Source of the DNA: Kitasatospora sp. A2-31
GTDB lineage: Bacteria; Actinomycetota; Actinomycetes; Streptomycetales; Streptomycetaceae
DNA: 64,000 nt
NCBI RefSeq assembly: GCF_022288725.1
Contig: NZ_JAKNTA010000007.1
Span: 1 to 64,000, forward strand
Direction of reading: 5' to 3'
This document shows positions 25,565 through 33,933 of the stretch, in pieces. Position 1 is the first letter of the stretch; every line of letters starts with the position of its first letter. The translations under genes and the position numbers were made by a program. Under the pieces are notes generated by a model that searched no databases, was not told the origin of the DNA, and saw nothing but the letters and a program-made list of their open reading frames with translations.

Positions 25565-25868
25565 GCGGATCACCGTCGTCTACCTCGGCCGGGCCATCCG
25601 GACGCACGCCGTGCAGGTGGCCGAGGAGGCCCGGGCCTCCGGGGGCTGCGGCCACGTCGGCGCGGTGTACGCCTCCGCCGCCGCCCCGGACTCCGGGGCC
25701 TGGTGCGTCGGCTGCGGTCACCGCCCGCTGGCCGACCTCCTCCTGACGCCCTGGTGCCTTCTGCCCGGGTGCGACGACATGGCCCGTCCCGGCATCACCC
25801 AGGCCCGCGCAGACGGCCTGGAGGTCCTGGTCCGCGCCTGCACAAGCTGCCTGACCCGCAATGAGTGA
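25557..25868 (+). CDS. Small Cys-rich protein
   Basis: A 103-aa protein beginning GTG at 25557, overlapping the peptidase-like gene by 8 bp. Cys/His groups GGCGH, CVGCGH, CLLPGCDD and CTSC suggest a zinc-binding fold. Family unknown. Coupling to the HELGH gene suggests joint expression. Confidence 0.65.
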   Translation: MDERITVVYLGRAIRTHAVQVAEEARASGGCGHVGAVYASAAAPDSGAWCVGCGHRPLADLLLTPWCLLPGCDDMARPGITQARADGLEVLVRACTSCLTRNE

Positions 25869-25889
25869 CCACCACCGAGAGGAACCCCG

Positions 25890-26432
25890 ATGACGTCCAC
25901 CACCCCCGCCGCACCCGCCCTGACCCCGCTCCAGCGCTACCAGGCGATGAGCACCGGCGACCTCCTGGCCGAGCTGATCGACACGGCCCGTACCGCGCTG
26001 ACCAGCGGCCAGTACTCCGACGTGATCGCCCCCGCCGCGACCGTCCTCCAGCACCGCGCCGGCCGAACCACCTCCATCGGCGGCCGGGACACGCGCGACG
26101 CCGCGGAGGTCCTGGCCGAGCAGGTGGACGGCGCCGGGGGCTACCTGTCCATCTCGACCGACACCGTCCGGCGGGCCCTCGGCACCCGCCGACTCTCCGC
26201 CCTCCACCGCCGCAACGTCGACCCCGAGGGCGACCACCGAGTCCCGACCCACGAGGAATCCCTGACGGACGTCGGGCTCCGGGTCTACCCGGGCCCCGCT
26301 CTGCCCGCCGGCATGCTCCGCGTCGTGCTGTACCTCGACGGACAGTCCGTCGGTGCGCTGCTCTCCGCGCTGACCGCCGGGGAGGACGTCGAGGACCTGG
26401 CCGCCGAGCTGCTGGCCACCACCCGCCGCTGA
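25890..26432 (+). CDS. Hypothetical element protein (180 aa)
   Basis: An alpha-rich N-terminal region (LQRYQAMSTGDLLAELIDTA), then a mixed part with VYPGPALPAGMLRVVLYLDG and a helical end. No motif recognised. ATG at 25890 after GAGAGGAA. 21 bp after the previous stop. Confidence 0.65.
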   Translation: MTSTTPAAPALTPLQRYQAMSTGDLLAELIDTARTALTSGQYSDVIAPAATVLQHRAGRTTSIGGRDTRDAAEVLAEQVDGAGGYLSISTDTVRRALGTRRLSALHRRNVDPEGDHRVPTHEESLTDVGLRVYPGPALPAGMLRVVLYLDGQSVGALLSALTAGEDVEDLAAELLATTRR

Positions 26433-26508
26433 CTGAGCCCGCCCCGCTGCGCCCCGCCGGCCTTCCCGACCACGGGGCGCAGCACCGCCCGCCGTCCAGG
26501 AGTGCACC

Positions 26509-26865
26509 GTGAACACCGCCCCCGACCACCCGCCGCGCCCCCGTACCGTCCTAGACCGGGTCGCCGCAGACCCCGCGCTGACTGAAGCCGCGGACCGGAT
26601 GCGCGTCCTCGCGCAGCTCGGCGCCGCCGGGATCGGCTACCGCGTGATGGCGCGCAGCCTCGGCACGACCCCGGAGGCCGCGCACACCATGGCCCGGGCC
26701 GGCGCGCACCTCCTCCTCGCCGAGGGGACCGCACCCGAGCACCTGCGCTCCGCGCTCCAGGACATGCCGCCGCTGGAGCCGCCGCGCCGCCGTACGGCCC
26801 CTAGGACGCCCGTAGACGGCCCCGCCGGGCCCGTCCCGTCCGTCGACCTCACGGACGGCCGCTGA
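26509..26865 (+). CDS. Hypothetical protein with HTH-like core
   Basis: A 118-aa protein. Residues 20-70 (DPALTEAADRMRVLAQLGAAGIGYRVMARSLGTTPEAAHTMARAG) look like a simple HTH (sigma-region-4 style). The Pro/Arg-rich tail is probably disordered. GTG at 26509 after AGGAG. The stop overlaps the next ATG (TGATG). Confidence 0.6.
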   Translation: MNTAPDHPPRPRTVLDRVAADPALTEAADRMRVLAQLGAAGIGYRVMARSLGTTPEAAHTMARAGAHLLLAEGTAPEHLRSALQDMPPLEPPRRRTAPRTPVDGPAGPVPSVDLTDGR

Positions 26866-27278
26866 TGCCCTCCGTGCCGGTCTCCCTGCGCGTCGCCCCT
26901 GCCGTCCATGCCCGCCTCGTAGAACTCGCCGAGGGGCGCGGCCGGTCCGTCGCCGGGACGGCCTCTGAGCTGCTGTCCGCCGCCGTCCTGGACGAGGAGG
27001 ACCGGGCCCCGTTGTCGGACGGCGCTCTCGTCGCCTCCGTGCGGGAGCTGCTGGCTGACGTCACCGACCCGGCGGCCGTCTTCTGCCGGGAGGCCGCCCT
27101 GGTCCTCGCCCGCTCCGTCGAGCGCCGGGACCGCGGCTACGTCGCTGCCTGCCACGAGCTACGGGAGACCGTCGCCCAGGCGCAGCGGGCGCAGCGCGAG
27201 GCCGACAACCCGAAGCGTTCCCGCAGGAACAGCCTGGACGCCCTCCTCGCCGGCCTCGAAGAGGACTACGGCCTCTGA
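26865..27278 (+). CDS. Hypothetical protein, possible ribbon-helix-helix N-terminus
   Basis: A 137-aa protein. The N-terminus VPVSLRVAPAVHARLVELAEGRGRSVAGTASELLSAAV has the strand-helix-helix spacing of Arc/MetJ-type DNA-binding proteins; the rest is charged helix. The ATG overlaps the preceding stop. Possibly a small regulator or a stability protein; unproven. Confidence 0.6.
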   Translation: MPSVPVSLRVAPAVHARLVELAEGRGRSVAGTASELLSAAVLDEEDRAPLSDGALVASVRELLADVTDPAAVFCREAALVLARSVERRDRGYVAACHELRETVAQAQRAQREADNPKRSRRNSLDALLAGLEEDYGL

Positions 27279-27328
27279 CCTCCGTACGCCCCGCCCAGTC
27301 ACCAGCACCCCCGCCGGAGAGCACCACC

Positions 27329-27538
27329 ATGCCCACCCGCCGTGACCGCGCCCGCCTGCTGCGCGACGTCACCCAGGCCGCGCACCTCCTCGCCCTCCTC
27401 CACCCCACCCGGGTACCGGCACCGCCACCCCGCCCGATCCCTGACCCGGACGGCGACCTCCTCACCGCCGCCGTCCTCACACAGGCCACCCACCTCGCCA
27501 TCCAGCCTGACGAAAGGCGACGAAACGCTGACGGATAG
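27329..27538 (+). CDS. Small hypothetical protein
   Basis: A 69-aa protein with a basic N-terminal helix (RRDRARLLRDVTQAAHLLALLH) and a Pro-rich middle. ATG at 27329 after GGAGAG. Last gene of the rightward run. 27539-27649 holds no gene that I can support. Confidence 0.5.
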   Translation: MPTRRDRARLLRDVTQAAHLLALLHPTRVPAPPPRPIPDPDGDLLTAAVLTQATHLAIQPDERRRNADG

Positions 27539-27649
27539 CAACACATTGCGCGCCGGAGGAGTAAGTGCCGAGACACATCAGCCCAGGTCAGGAGGCCCGC
27601 CCGCCGGTACAGATCGGCGGCCGGACGCTGGAACGCTGAAACGCAAAAA

Positions 27650-27698
27650 GGCCCCCGTGGGCCGCTCCCCAGCGAACGGGGAGCGGCCCACGGGGGCC
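27650..27698 (-). terminator. Strong terminator of the leftward conjugation region
   Basis: A perfect 21-bp stem (27650-27670 with 27678-27698) and a 7-nt loop AGCGAAC. On the leftward strand it is followed by CTTTTTGCG, a true U tract, which is rare in such GC-rich DNA. It also stands between converging genes and may stop the rightward operon. Confidence 0.9.
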
Positions 27699-27717
27699 TA
27701 GTGGGTGGTGCTGCTGG

Positions 27718-27909
27718 TCAGCCGGCCTTTCGGACGCGGGCGGCCTCGACGGTGCCGCCCGGCTCCTGGGCGAGGGCGGCGGCCTCGACTCCTGCGAGCA
27801 GCTGCTCGCCGGTCTCCTCGATCGGGCCGACGCCGTCGCCGCGGTAGACGACCAGTTCGCCGGTGGCGGTGCGGATCTCGACCTCGGCCTCGTAGCGGGC
27901 GGTGTCCAC
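27718..27909 (-). CDS. Small acidic hypothetical protein
   Basis: A 63-aa protein (DTARYEAEVEIRTATGELVVYRGDGVGPIEETGEQLLAG ...) with a predicted small beta-sheet then helix. GTG start after AGGAGGAAC. Last gene of the leftward region, ending 20 bp before the big terminator. Family not recognised. Confidence 0.6.
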   Translation of the reverse strand: MDTARYEAEVEIRTATGELVVYRGDGVGPIEETGEQLLAGVEAAALAQEPGGTVEAARVRKAG

Positions 27910-28006
27910 GGTGGTGTTCCTCCTGGGTGGTGCGGTAGTCGAAGGCCATGACAGTCGGTGAAATCCCGGGAGGCCATGACAGTCCGGGACACGACAAGCG
28001 GTTCGG

Positions 28007-28507
28007 TCAGCCGGTGATCTGGTTCCGCGCGAACATCCCGCGCACGTTGGAGGTGACGTCGGTCCGCTGGGTCACCGTGCCCTGGTAGACGTTCGTGGTG
28101 GACGTCGACGGCGGGGCGGCGGCCCGGGCCTTCGCCCAGGCGGCCCCGGCGGCGATGACGACCAGGGCGAGGCCGGCGAACGGCGCGGCGATGGCGAGGA
28201 CGCCGGTCAGGGTCACCGCGGACAGGCCGTCGAGGACCAGCCAGGCGGCGGCGCCGAGGCCGGTCGCGCCCAGGCCGACGCCGAGGGAGGCGACGGCGAT
28301 CCCGGTAGCCCACTGCGGGACGGCCCGGGTGTCGGGGAGGGCGGCCGGGGCGGTGTCGCCGACCGCGGGCACCGGGGAGTCGTCGCGGTAGGCGGTGGGG
28401 AGCAGCGGCGCGGCCTCCTCCTGGCGGTACGCCTCGGCGATGAGCCGGGCGGCCTCGACGGCGGCCTCGGCCTCGGTGAGCGGGCGGCGGGCGGCGGAGT
28501 CGTTCAC
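28007..28507 (-). CDS. Small membrane protein, two predicted helices
   Basis: A 166-aa protein. An acidic/Ala-rich N-terminus is followed by two hydrophobic segments at about 72-95 (ASLGVGLGATGLGAAAWLVL) and 103-125 (GVLAIAAPFAGLALVVIAAG), then a short polar tail (NVYQGTVTQRTDVTSNVRGMF). Such two-helix proteins are typical spread (Spd-like) proteins of streptomycete conjugative elements. That assignment rests on context. Confidence 0.65.
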   Translation of the reverse strand: MNDSAARRPLTEAEAAVEAARLIAEAYRQEEAAPLLPTAYRDDSPVPAVGDTAPAALPDTRAVPQWATGIAVASLGVGLGATGLGAAAWLVLDGLSAVTLTGVLAIAAPFAGLALVVIAAGAAWAKARAAAPPSTSTTNVYQGTVTQRTDVTSNVRGMFARNQITG

Positions 28508-28529
28508 GGGAGCCTCCAGGGCAAGAGAA

Positions 28530-28556
28530 GGGCCCGGAGCGGTGTGCTCCGGGCCC
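28530..28556 (-). terminator. Intercistronic hairpin
   Basis: GGGCCCGGAGC pairs with GCTCCGGGCCC (11 bp, 5-nt loop). It lies between the 48-aa zinc-ribbon gene and the two-helix membrane gene. Confidence 0.6.
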
Positions 28557-28585
28557 GGGGTGATGTGGTCGGGTTGCGCTGCCGG

Positions 28586-28732
28586 TCAGTCGTCCGGCGT
28601 CAGGTTGATGGCGCCGCAGTTCCAGCAGCTCCATTCGCCGGGCAGCTCGTACCAGACCGTGAGGAAGCCCTTCGGCTCCCCGTACACACAGTTGGTCTCC
28701 CAGCAGCGCCAGCAGTCGTACTCGTAGTCCAT
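28586..28732 (-). CDS. 48-aa zinc-ribbon-like microprotein
   Basis: A tiny protein with two cysteine knuckles, CWRCWETNC near residue 7 and CWNCG near residue 36, and seven aromatic Trp/Tyr residues. Very likely a single zinc ribbon. ATG at 28732 is preceded by AGGAGG at ideal spacing, strong evidence that it is translated. It sits just downstream of the TraB gene. Confidence 0.75.
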   Translation of the reverse strand: MDYEYDCWRCWETNCVYGEPKGFLTVWYELPGEWSCWNCGAINLTPDD

Positions 28733-28799
28733 GCGGTCCTCCTGGCACCCCAGCATGGCGGGTGACGGGGCGTCAGGGGGACCGGAATTGATCAGCGGG

Positions 28800-30284
28800 T
28801 CAGGAGCCGTCACCGAGGGCGTACAGGCCCCGGTCGGGGCGGTGCGCTTCACCGGCGTCGACCAGGCCGCCGAGTTCCGTCTTCACGGAGCCGAGGCGGA
28901 CCTCCTTCCCGCCATCGGCGTTGACGGCCGCGTGGACGTCGCTGGCGGTCATCGGCTCGTCGGCCTCCTCCAGGACGGCGAGGACGCGGTCGGCGAGCCG
29001 GGCGGAACCGCGGCCGGCCCCGGCTGCGCCTCCTCCACCGCCCCCGCCGCGGATCGCCTTGACCGGCTGCGCCTTCTCGGCCTGCTCCAGGAGGAAGGCG
29101 GCGATCAGGGCGTCCATGCCGGGGGTGCCGCGCATCGCGTAGGCGATGCCGGCCGCGTCGTGGGAGGCGGCCTCCAGGCGCTCCGGCTCCGCGTCGCCGT
29201 ACAGGGCCAGGATCTCCGGGTCCAGGCCCGGGGTCGGCGCGATCGAGCCCACCCGGAAGTGCCGCATCAGGCTGGTCGGGTGGGGGCCGGAGAGCAGGTA
29301 GCCCATGCCCTGGGTGCCGGGCGCGTCCTCGTCGTCGTCGACCAGGTCGAACTGGGACCGGAGGACCTGGGCGCGGAACTGCTTCGGGATCGGCATCAGC
29401 TGTGCCCCGGCCGGGAGGAGGCCGTCCGAGACGAGCTGACGCATCATCGCGGACGACCAGCGGAGCAGCGTCACCTCGCCCTCCTTGAGCATCGCGCGGA
29501 GGGTGTCGGAGCCGCCCAGCTCCTCCAGGTGCGACGCCTGGGCGTCCAGCTCCTCGCCGACGCCCACTGAGCGGCCGGTGCGGCCGAGCTCCTTCACGAG
29601 CTGGGTGGCCTCCGCCCGGTACGGGGCGCCCTTCTCCAGCAACCTGTTCGCCTCGTCGATCCGGACGACGATCAGCGGGTCCGGGTCGAACCAGCGGAAG
29701 GCGTTGCGGCCGAGAAGCCGGTACCGGCGCTGCCGGGCCTCGGCGACCGCGACGGCCGCGCGGAGCATCAGGATCGCCTCCTCCTGGCTAGTGGCGTGCC
29801 AGTCGACCTGTCCGGCGGCCTCCGGGGCGGACTGGCCGCCCTTGAGGTCGGCGAACCAGGAGACGACCCGGTTCCGCTTCTCGGCGGCCAGGAGGTACTG
29901 GACCGTGCGGGACTTCCCGGCGCCGGTCGTGCCGAACACCAGCGAGCGCTGGGCGCTGCCGGTGTCGGGGTCGAACAGGCGGCGCTTCGCCGGGCGGCCG
30001 TTGTGGTACCGGCCCACGGTGATGTAGCCGCGGCGGTCCATCAGCATGTCGTCCAGGCTGGGCGGCGGCATGTCCGCGAGCGGGTTCGACGGGTACAGGG
30101 TGATCAGCCCGTGCCGGCCGGAGGTCTCGACGGCGATCAGCGACGGGTCGTCCAGCTCCAGCGCGGAGACCAGGGCGTCGAGGTCGTACCGCAGGATCTT
30201 GCCGGGCGGGACCTCGACGCTGATCTCGATGATCTCGGCGCGGGCCGGGGCGGCCGGGCGCCGGACGGCGGGCAGGGTGCTCAC
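28800..30284 (-). CDS. traB: TraB/FtsK-type DNA translocase, ATPase half
   Basis: A 494-aa FtsK/SpoIIIE-like ATPase. Walker A FGTTGAGKS is at residues 117-125, Walker B DPLIVVRIDEAN at about 202-213, and an arginine-rich LVKELGRTGRSVGVG follows. The C-terminal 65 residues form a winged helix (LADRVLAVLEEADEPMTASDVHAAV) after a Gly-rich linker, as in TraB proteins that read 8-bp clt repeats. It lacks the N-terminal membrane helices usual in TraB; these seem to be in the gene just upstream. Moves double-stranded DNA between mycelia. The GTG overlaps the upstream stop (GTGA). Confidence 0.85.
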   Translation of the reverse strand: MSTLPAVRRPAAPARAEIIEISVEVPPGKILRYDLDALVSALELDDPSLIAVETSGRHGLITLYPSNPLADMPPPSLDDMLMDRRGYITVGRYHNGRPAKRRLFDPDTGSAQRSLVFGTTGAGKSRTVQYLLAAEKRNRVVSWFADLKGGQSAPEAAGQVDWHATSQEEAILMLRAAVAVAEARQRRYRLLGRNAFRWFDPDPLIVVRIDEANRLLEKGAPYRAEATQLVKELGRTGRSVGVGEELDAQASHLEELGGSDTLRAMLKEGEVTLLRWSSAMMRQLVSDGLLPAGAQLMPIPKQFRAQVLRSQFDLVDDDEDAPGTQGMGYLLSGPHPTSLMRHFRVGSIAPTPGLDPEILALYGDAEPERLEAASHDAAGIAYAMRGTPGMDALIAAFLLEQAEKAQPVKAIRGGGGGGGAAGAGRGSARLADRVLAVLEEADEPMTASDVHAAVNADGGKEVRLGSVKTELGGLVDAGEAHRPDRGLYALGDGS

Positions 30285-31123
30285 GGGCGGAGCTCCTTCG
30301 GTTCGGTGCTGACGGGCTGGCGGCGGATGCCGGTGATGACGGAGCCGGGCATCGCGTGCGGCGCGATCTGCTGCGCCCAGTAGGCGCCGGGGTCGGTCTC
30401 GATGACCTGGCCGACCGTCAGCCGGCGGACGGAGGCGCCGCGGCCGGGCAGGGGCCCGACCGCGATCAGCTCCTCCGGGACGTCCATCAGCGCGGACAGG
30501 TGCCGGATCGAGATGTCCGGGACCGGGGTGCCCGGGGTGACGGAGCGGATGACCGCGCGCATCGCCCGGGGGCCGGTGCGCTCGACGTCCTCCAGGACCG
30601 TGCCAGGGGCGGTGCCGCCCTCGACGGCGGCGTGCTCGGCCCACCAGCGGGCGGCCGGGTCGTCCGGCAGCGCCAGGTCGACGCCGAGGCCGGGGGCCTC
30701 CTCCTCGACCGGGGCCGGCGGGGCCGGGGGGCAGAGCATCCGGCGGGCGGCGCGGGCGGGGCGCAGCAGCCACGTCCCGGCGGACCAGACGGCGACCGCG
30801 ACGGCCTCGCCCCAGTGGACGCCGGAGACCAGGCGCTCGACGACCAGGACGACGGTCAGGGTCGCGCCGGGCACCGCGTAGAGGATGCCGGCGGTCTGGC
30901 CCTGGTGGCCCTCGGCCCTGCCGGTCGGCAGGACCAGGAGGCCGAGGCCGGTCGCGGCGGCGGTGCCGAGGACGGCCGGGCCGGTGTAGTCGCCGGTCCA
31001 CAGGCCCGCGGTCGCGGCGGCGGTCCCGGCGAGGGTGGCGAGGCGGCCGGTGTGGCTGCGGGCGGTGTCCAGGCGGCGTCGGGCGTCGGTGAGGTGCTGG
31101 AGGAACTGGGCGGGTGAGAGCAT
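30281..31123 (-). CDS. Membrane protein, probable partner of the TraB ATPase
   Basis: A 280-aa protein with four hydrophobic segments at about residues 26-110 (LATLAGTAAATAGLW, AVLGTAAATGLGLLVL, AGILYAVPGATLTVVLVVE, AVAVAVWSAGTWLL), then a soluble domain with PVPDISIRHLSALMDVPEELIAVGPLPGRG. Coupled by GTGA overlap to the FtsK-like ATPase gene. The arrangement looks like a TraB split into a membrane/adaptor half and an ATPase half. Confidence 0.7.
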   Translation of the reverse strand: MLSPAQFLQHLTDARRRLDTARSHTGRLATLAGTAAATAGLWTGDYTGPAVLGTAAATGLGLLVLPTGRAEGHQGQTAGILYAVPGATLTVVLVVERLVSGVHWGEAVAVAVWSAGTWLLRPARAARRMLCPPAPPAPVEEEAPGLGVDLALPDDPAARWWAEHAAVEGGTAPGTVLEDVERTGPRAMRAVIRSVTPGTPVPDISIRHLSALMDVPEELIAVGPLPGRGASVRRLTVGQVIETDPGAYWAQQIAPHAMPGSVITGIRRQPVSTEPKELRP

Positions 31124-31185
31124 CGCGGGGTCTCCCTTCCCGGGGCCGTCGGTGCGGCGCCGGGGTCGACGAGCCGGGGGGACGA

Positions 31186-31224
31186 CGGAGGGCGGCGGCC
31201 ATCGTGAGTGGCCGCCGCCCTCCG
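31186..31224 (-). terminator. Intercistronic hairpin upstream of the TraB pair
   Basis: A 16-bp perfect stem (31186-31201 with 31209-31224; arm CGGAGGGCGGCGGCCA) and a 7-nt loop. It separates the 141-aa gene from the membrane/TraB genes, which may then have their own promoter. Confidence 0.65.
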
Positions 31225-31237
31225 CGCTGTCGGGGTG

Positions 31238-31663
31238 TCAGCGGTTGCTGTAGAACTCGGCCTCGGCCATCTCGACGGGCATGGCGTTGGCGGCCTCGGC
31301 GACGGTGCCGTAGTCGGCCTGGTGCTCGGCGGCGGTCTGGTCGAAGAGGACGGCCAGGTCCTCGACGGCGGAGGCCATGGCCTCGGCGTCGGCGAGGACG
31401 GACCGCATGACGGCGGCGGCCTGGTGGTGCTCGCCGACCGTGTCCGGGTCGACGGTCAGGCCGGCCATCTGGTCGGCGAGCCGGTCGACGCTGGTGGAGC
31501 AGTCCTCGATGTACCGGTACGTGTCGCGGACCCGCTCCGAGAGGCCGCGCAGCGACCAGGCGGCGGCGCCGAGGCCGGCCAGGACGATGCCGTACCGGAC
31601 GCCCTCGACGATGGCCTCGCCGGTGCGGGCGATGATGCCGCCGTGCGGCTCGATCTCGCTCAA
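31238..31663 (-). CDS. Small protein with one membrane segment and coiled coil
   Basis: A 141-aa protein. A hydrophobic segment is at about 23-38 (YGIVLAGLGAAAWSL), followed by long helices (LSERVRDTYRYIEDCSTSVDRLADQMAGL, AVMRSVLADAEAMASAVEDLAVLF). I chose TTG at 31663 because GGAGAG lies at the right distance and no ATG or GTG is available nearby. Only 11 bp after the low-complexity gene. Spd-like role by context only. Confidence 0.6.
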   Translation of the reverse strand: MSEIEPHGGIIARTGEAIVEGVRYGIVLAGLGAAAWSLRGLSERVRDTYRYIEDCSTSVDRLADQMAGLTVDPDTVGEHHQAAAVMRSVLADAEAMASAVEDLAVLFDQTAAEHQADYGTVAEAANAMPVEMAEAEFYSNR

Positions 31664-31674
31664 GATCGTCTCTC

Positions 31675-33933
31675 CTACTCGTTGTGGTAGTCGCGCTCGG
31701 CGGGGCGGGTGTGCCCGGCGTCGCGTACGGCGTCGGCCAGCGGGCGGTGCCGCTGCTCGGCGTTGCTGCCCGCGACGGAGATCGCCTCCGAGGCGCGGGG
31801 AAGGCCGGCGGAGATGGCCTCGGCGCGGGCCTTGACCTCGCCGGTGCGCTCCATCAGGCGCAGGACCATGCCCTCCAGGGAGCCGGGGACCTTGAGCTCC
31901 ACGACCTTGGCGTGCAGGGCCTCCAGGCGGCTGATCAACTGGTCGCAGCCATCGGCGGCGGCCCGGGCGTCCTCGGCGCCCTCCATGATCTCCTCGGCCA
32001 TGTCGGCGTCCGCGTCGGTGACGTCGAAGATGGTCAGCTCGGCGTCGGCGTACTGCGTGCTCGGCCGGGCCGCGGGGGCGGCGGGGGCCTTCGTGGTGGT
32101 GGCCGGTGCGGCCTGCCTGACGGCGGGTGCGCTCACGGGCTGGGGTCCTCTCTGCGGTGGTACGGCCGCCGGCGCCGGGGGCGGTGTCGGCGGGGGGGTG
32201 CTGGGCGGAACGACCGGCCCGGGCGTAGCAGGCGCGGCCGGGGCGGCGGGCGGTGCCGGAGGAGCGGCCGGGAGGGCCGCGACCGGGGAGGGGGTGGCGG
32301 GTAGGACCGTGACGGCCTGGACCGGCGCGGGCTGCGGCGGCTGCGTGGGCGCCGTGGGCATCCGGTGCAGCCACACCTGGTAGGGCGGCTGGGTGGCTCC
32401 CGGCGGCGGTCGCATCCCCGCGCCGAAGTTCGGCATCTTCGGCGGAGGCTGGGCGCCCGCCGTGCTGCTGTTGGCCGAGGTGCTGCCCCCCGCCGCGCCG
32501 GTCGGCGGAGGCGGAGGAGGCGGTGCGGCGGACCCGGGACCGGCCGGCCCCGTGGGGCCGCCGGGCTTGGCCTTCCCGGGCCCGGTGCCGCCCGGCTTGC
32601 CGGTGCCCGGCCCGGCCGCTTCCGTGCCCACGGTCGGCGGCGCGGTCGGCTTCGGCGGGGTCGCTGCGCCGGGCGCTGCTCCCGGCGGCGTGGTGGCCGC
32701 TCCGGCCGCCGGTGTGCTCGCTGCGCCCGGAGGGCCGGGCGTACTCGAGGACGGCCCGCCTGCGGGCTTCGGCGGCTTCGGAGGCTTCGGCGTGCTGCCC
32801 TTGCCGGTGCCCTTGGACGGGTCGCCAGCGGCCGTACCGCTGCCCGTGCCGCCCGTTCCCCCGCTGGACCCTCCGGCGGCCTTCTGCGCCCCGCCGGAGC
32901 CCTTCGCCGGGGCCTTCCCGCCGCCACCGTTGCCGGAGCCTCCTGACGGCCCGCCAGAGCCCTTGGAGCCGCCCGAACCTCCCGATCCCCCGCCGGACCC
33001 GGCCGGGGGCTTCTGCGCCCCGTCCTTGCCCTTCGCCGGGGCCTTCTGGTCGGTGCTGCCGGTGCCGGACTTGCCGGGCGGCTTCCCGCCGCCCTTCTGG
33101 TCGGTGCCGCCTGCGGGCTTCGACTTGTCGGCCGGCGGCTTGGTGCCGCCCTGCTGGCCACCGGCGCCGGGCTTGCCCGGGTCAGCGGCCTTCGGCTTGC
33201 CCGGGTCGACCGCCTTCGGCTTCGGCACCGGGGGCGTGGGCGCAGCCGGCTCCTTCTTGGGCTTGCCCTCGGACCGGAACGTCGCCGGGACCTTTGAGCC
33301 GCTGCCGGTGCCGCCGGTGGCTCCGGGCTTCCCGCCCCCTCCGGCCGGGCCGGTGCCGCCCGTCTTCGAGCCGCCGCCCTTGCTGGGCTCCGCCCCGCCG
33401 CCGGCCTTCGCCGCGGCCTTGTCGGCGGCCGTACGGGCCTGGTCGGCGGCGGCCTTGCGCTCCGCCGCTCCGGCCTTGGCGCCCTGGGCGGCGTGCCAGG
33501 TGCCCCGGGCGGCGGCGACGCCGATCGCGGCCATCACGGCCATGCCCATCATCGCCAGGTCCCGCAGGCCCGGCCGCTCGCCCGCGTCGCCCTCCGGCGC
33601 GGGCGGGACGAACGCCCCGGCCTCCTCCTCGGCCTGGTCCTCCTCGTCGTCGCCGCCGTCGATCGGCGGCGGGGGCGGGAGGGTCAGGGAGAACGGGACG
33701 GCGGGAATCCGGCCGAGGCCGGCCGGGAGGGTGGGCCAGCCGCCGACCGGCGGCCCGTCCTCCTCCGCCTCCTCGTCGCCGACCGGGTCGTCCGGCGGGT
33801 CGGCGGCGGCTCCGGCGGTCACCGGCGGGTCGACGTCCTCCTCGACGTCGAAGATCGGCGGGAGGTCGGTCGGGGCGTCCGTGGCGGCCCCGATCCGGGG
33901 CCGGAGAAAGATCACGTTGGGGTCGTCGTCCAC
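31675..33933 (-). CDS. Large Gly/Pro/Lys-rich low-complexity protein
   Basis: A 752-aa protein. The acidic N-terminus (to about 120) contains a hydrophobic segment near residue 128-145 (LAMMGMAVMAAIGVAAA), then about 470 residues of Gly/Pro/Lys/Ala repeats (GGGKPPGKSGTGS, KPPKPPKPAGG) with collagen- or PPE-like composition, then a folded helical C-terminal 125 residues (ADMAEEIMEGAEDARAAADGCDQLISRLEALHAKVVELK). GTG at 33933 was chosen for AGGAG at five-base spacing. Likely a membrane-anchored extended protein of the transfer apparatus. No known family recognised. Confidence 0.7.
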   Translation of the reverse strand: MDDDPNVIFLRPRIGAATDAPTDLPPIFDVEEDVDPPVTAGAAADPPDDPVGDEEAEEDGPPVGGWPTLPAGLGRIPAVPFSLTLPPPPPIDGGDDEEDQAEEEAGAFVPPAPEGDAGERPGLRDLAMMGMAVMAAIGVAAARGTWHAAQGAKAGAAERKAAADQARTAADKAAAKAGGGAEPSKGGGSKTGGTGPAGGGGKPGATGGTGSGSKVPATFRSEGKPKKEPAAPTPPVPKPKAVDPGKPKAADPGKPGAGGQQGGTKPPADKSKPAGGTDQKGGGKPPGKSGTGSTDQKAPAKGKDGAQKPPAGSGGGSGGSGGSKGSGGPSGGSGNGGGGKAPAKGSGGAQKAAGGSSGGTGGTGSGTAAGDPSKGTGKGSTPKPPKPPKPAGGPSSSTPGPPGAASTPAAGAATTPPGAAPGAATPPKPTAPPTVGTEAAGPGTGKPGGTGPGKAKPGGPTGPAGPGSAAPPPPPPPTGAAGGSTSANSSTAGAQPPPKMPNFGAGMRPPPGATQPPYQVWLHRMPTAPTQPPQPAPVQAVTVLPATPSPVAALPAAPPAPPAAPAAPATPGPVVPPSTPPPTPPPAPAAVPPQRGPQPVSAPAVRQAAPATTTKAPAAPAARPSTQYADAELTIFDVTDADADMAEEIMEGAEDARAAADGCDQLISRLEALHAKVVELKVPGSLEGMVLRLMERTGEVKARAEAISAGLPRASEAISVAGSNAEQRHRPLADAVRDAGHTRPAERDYHNE

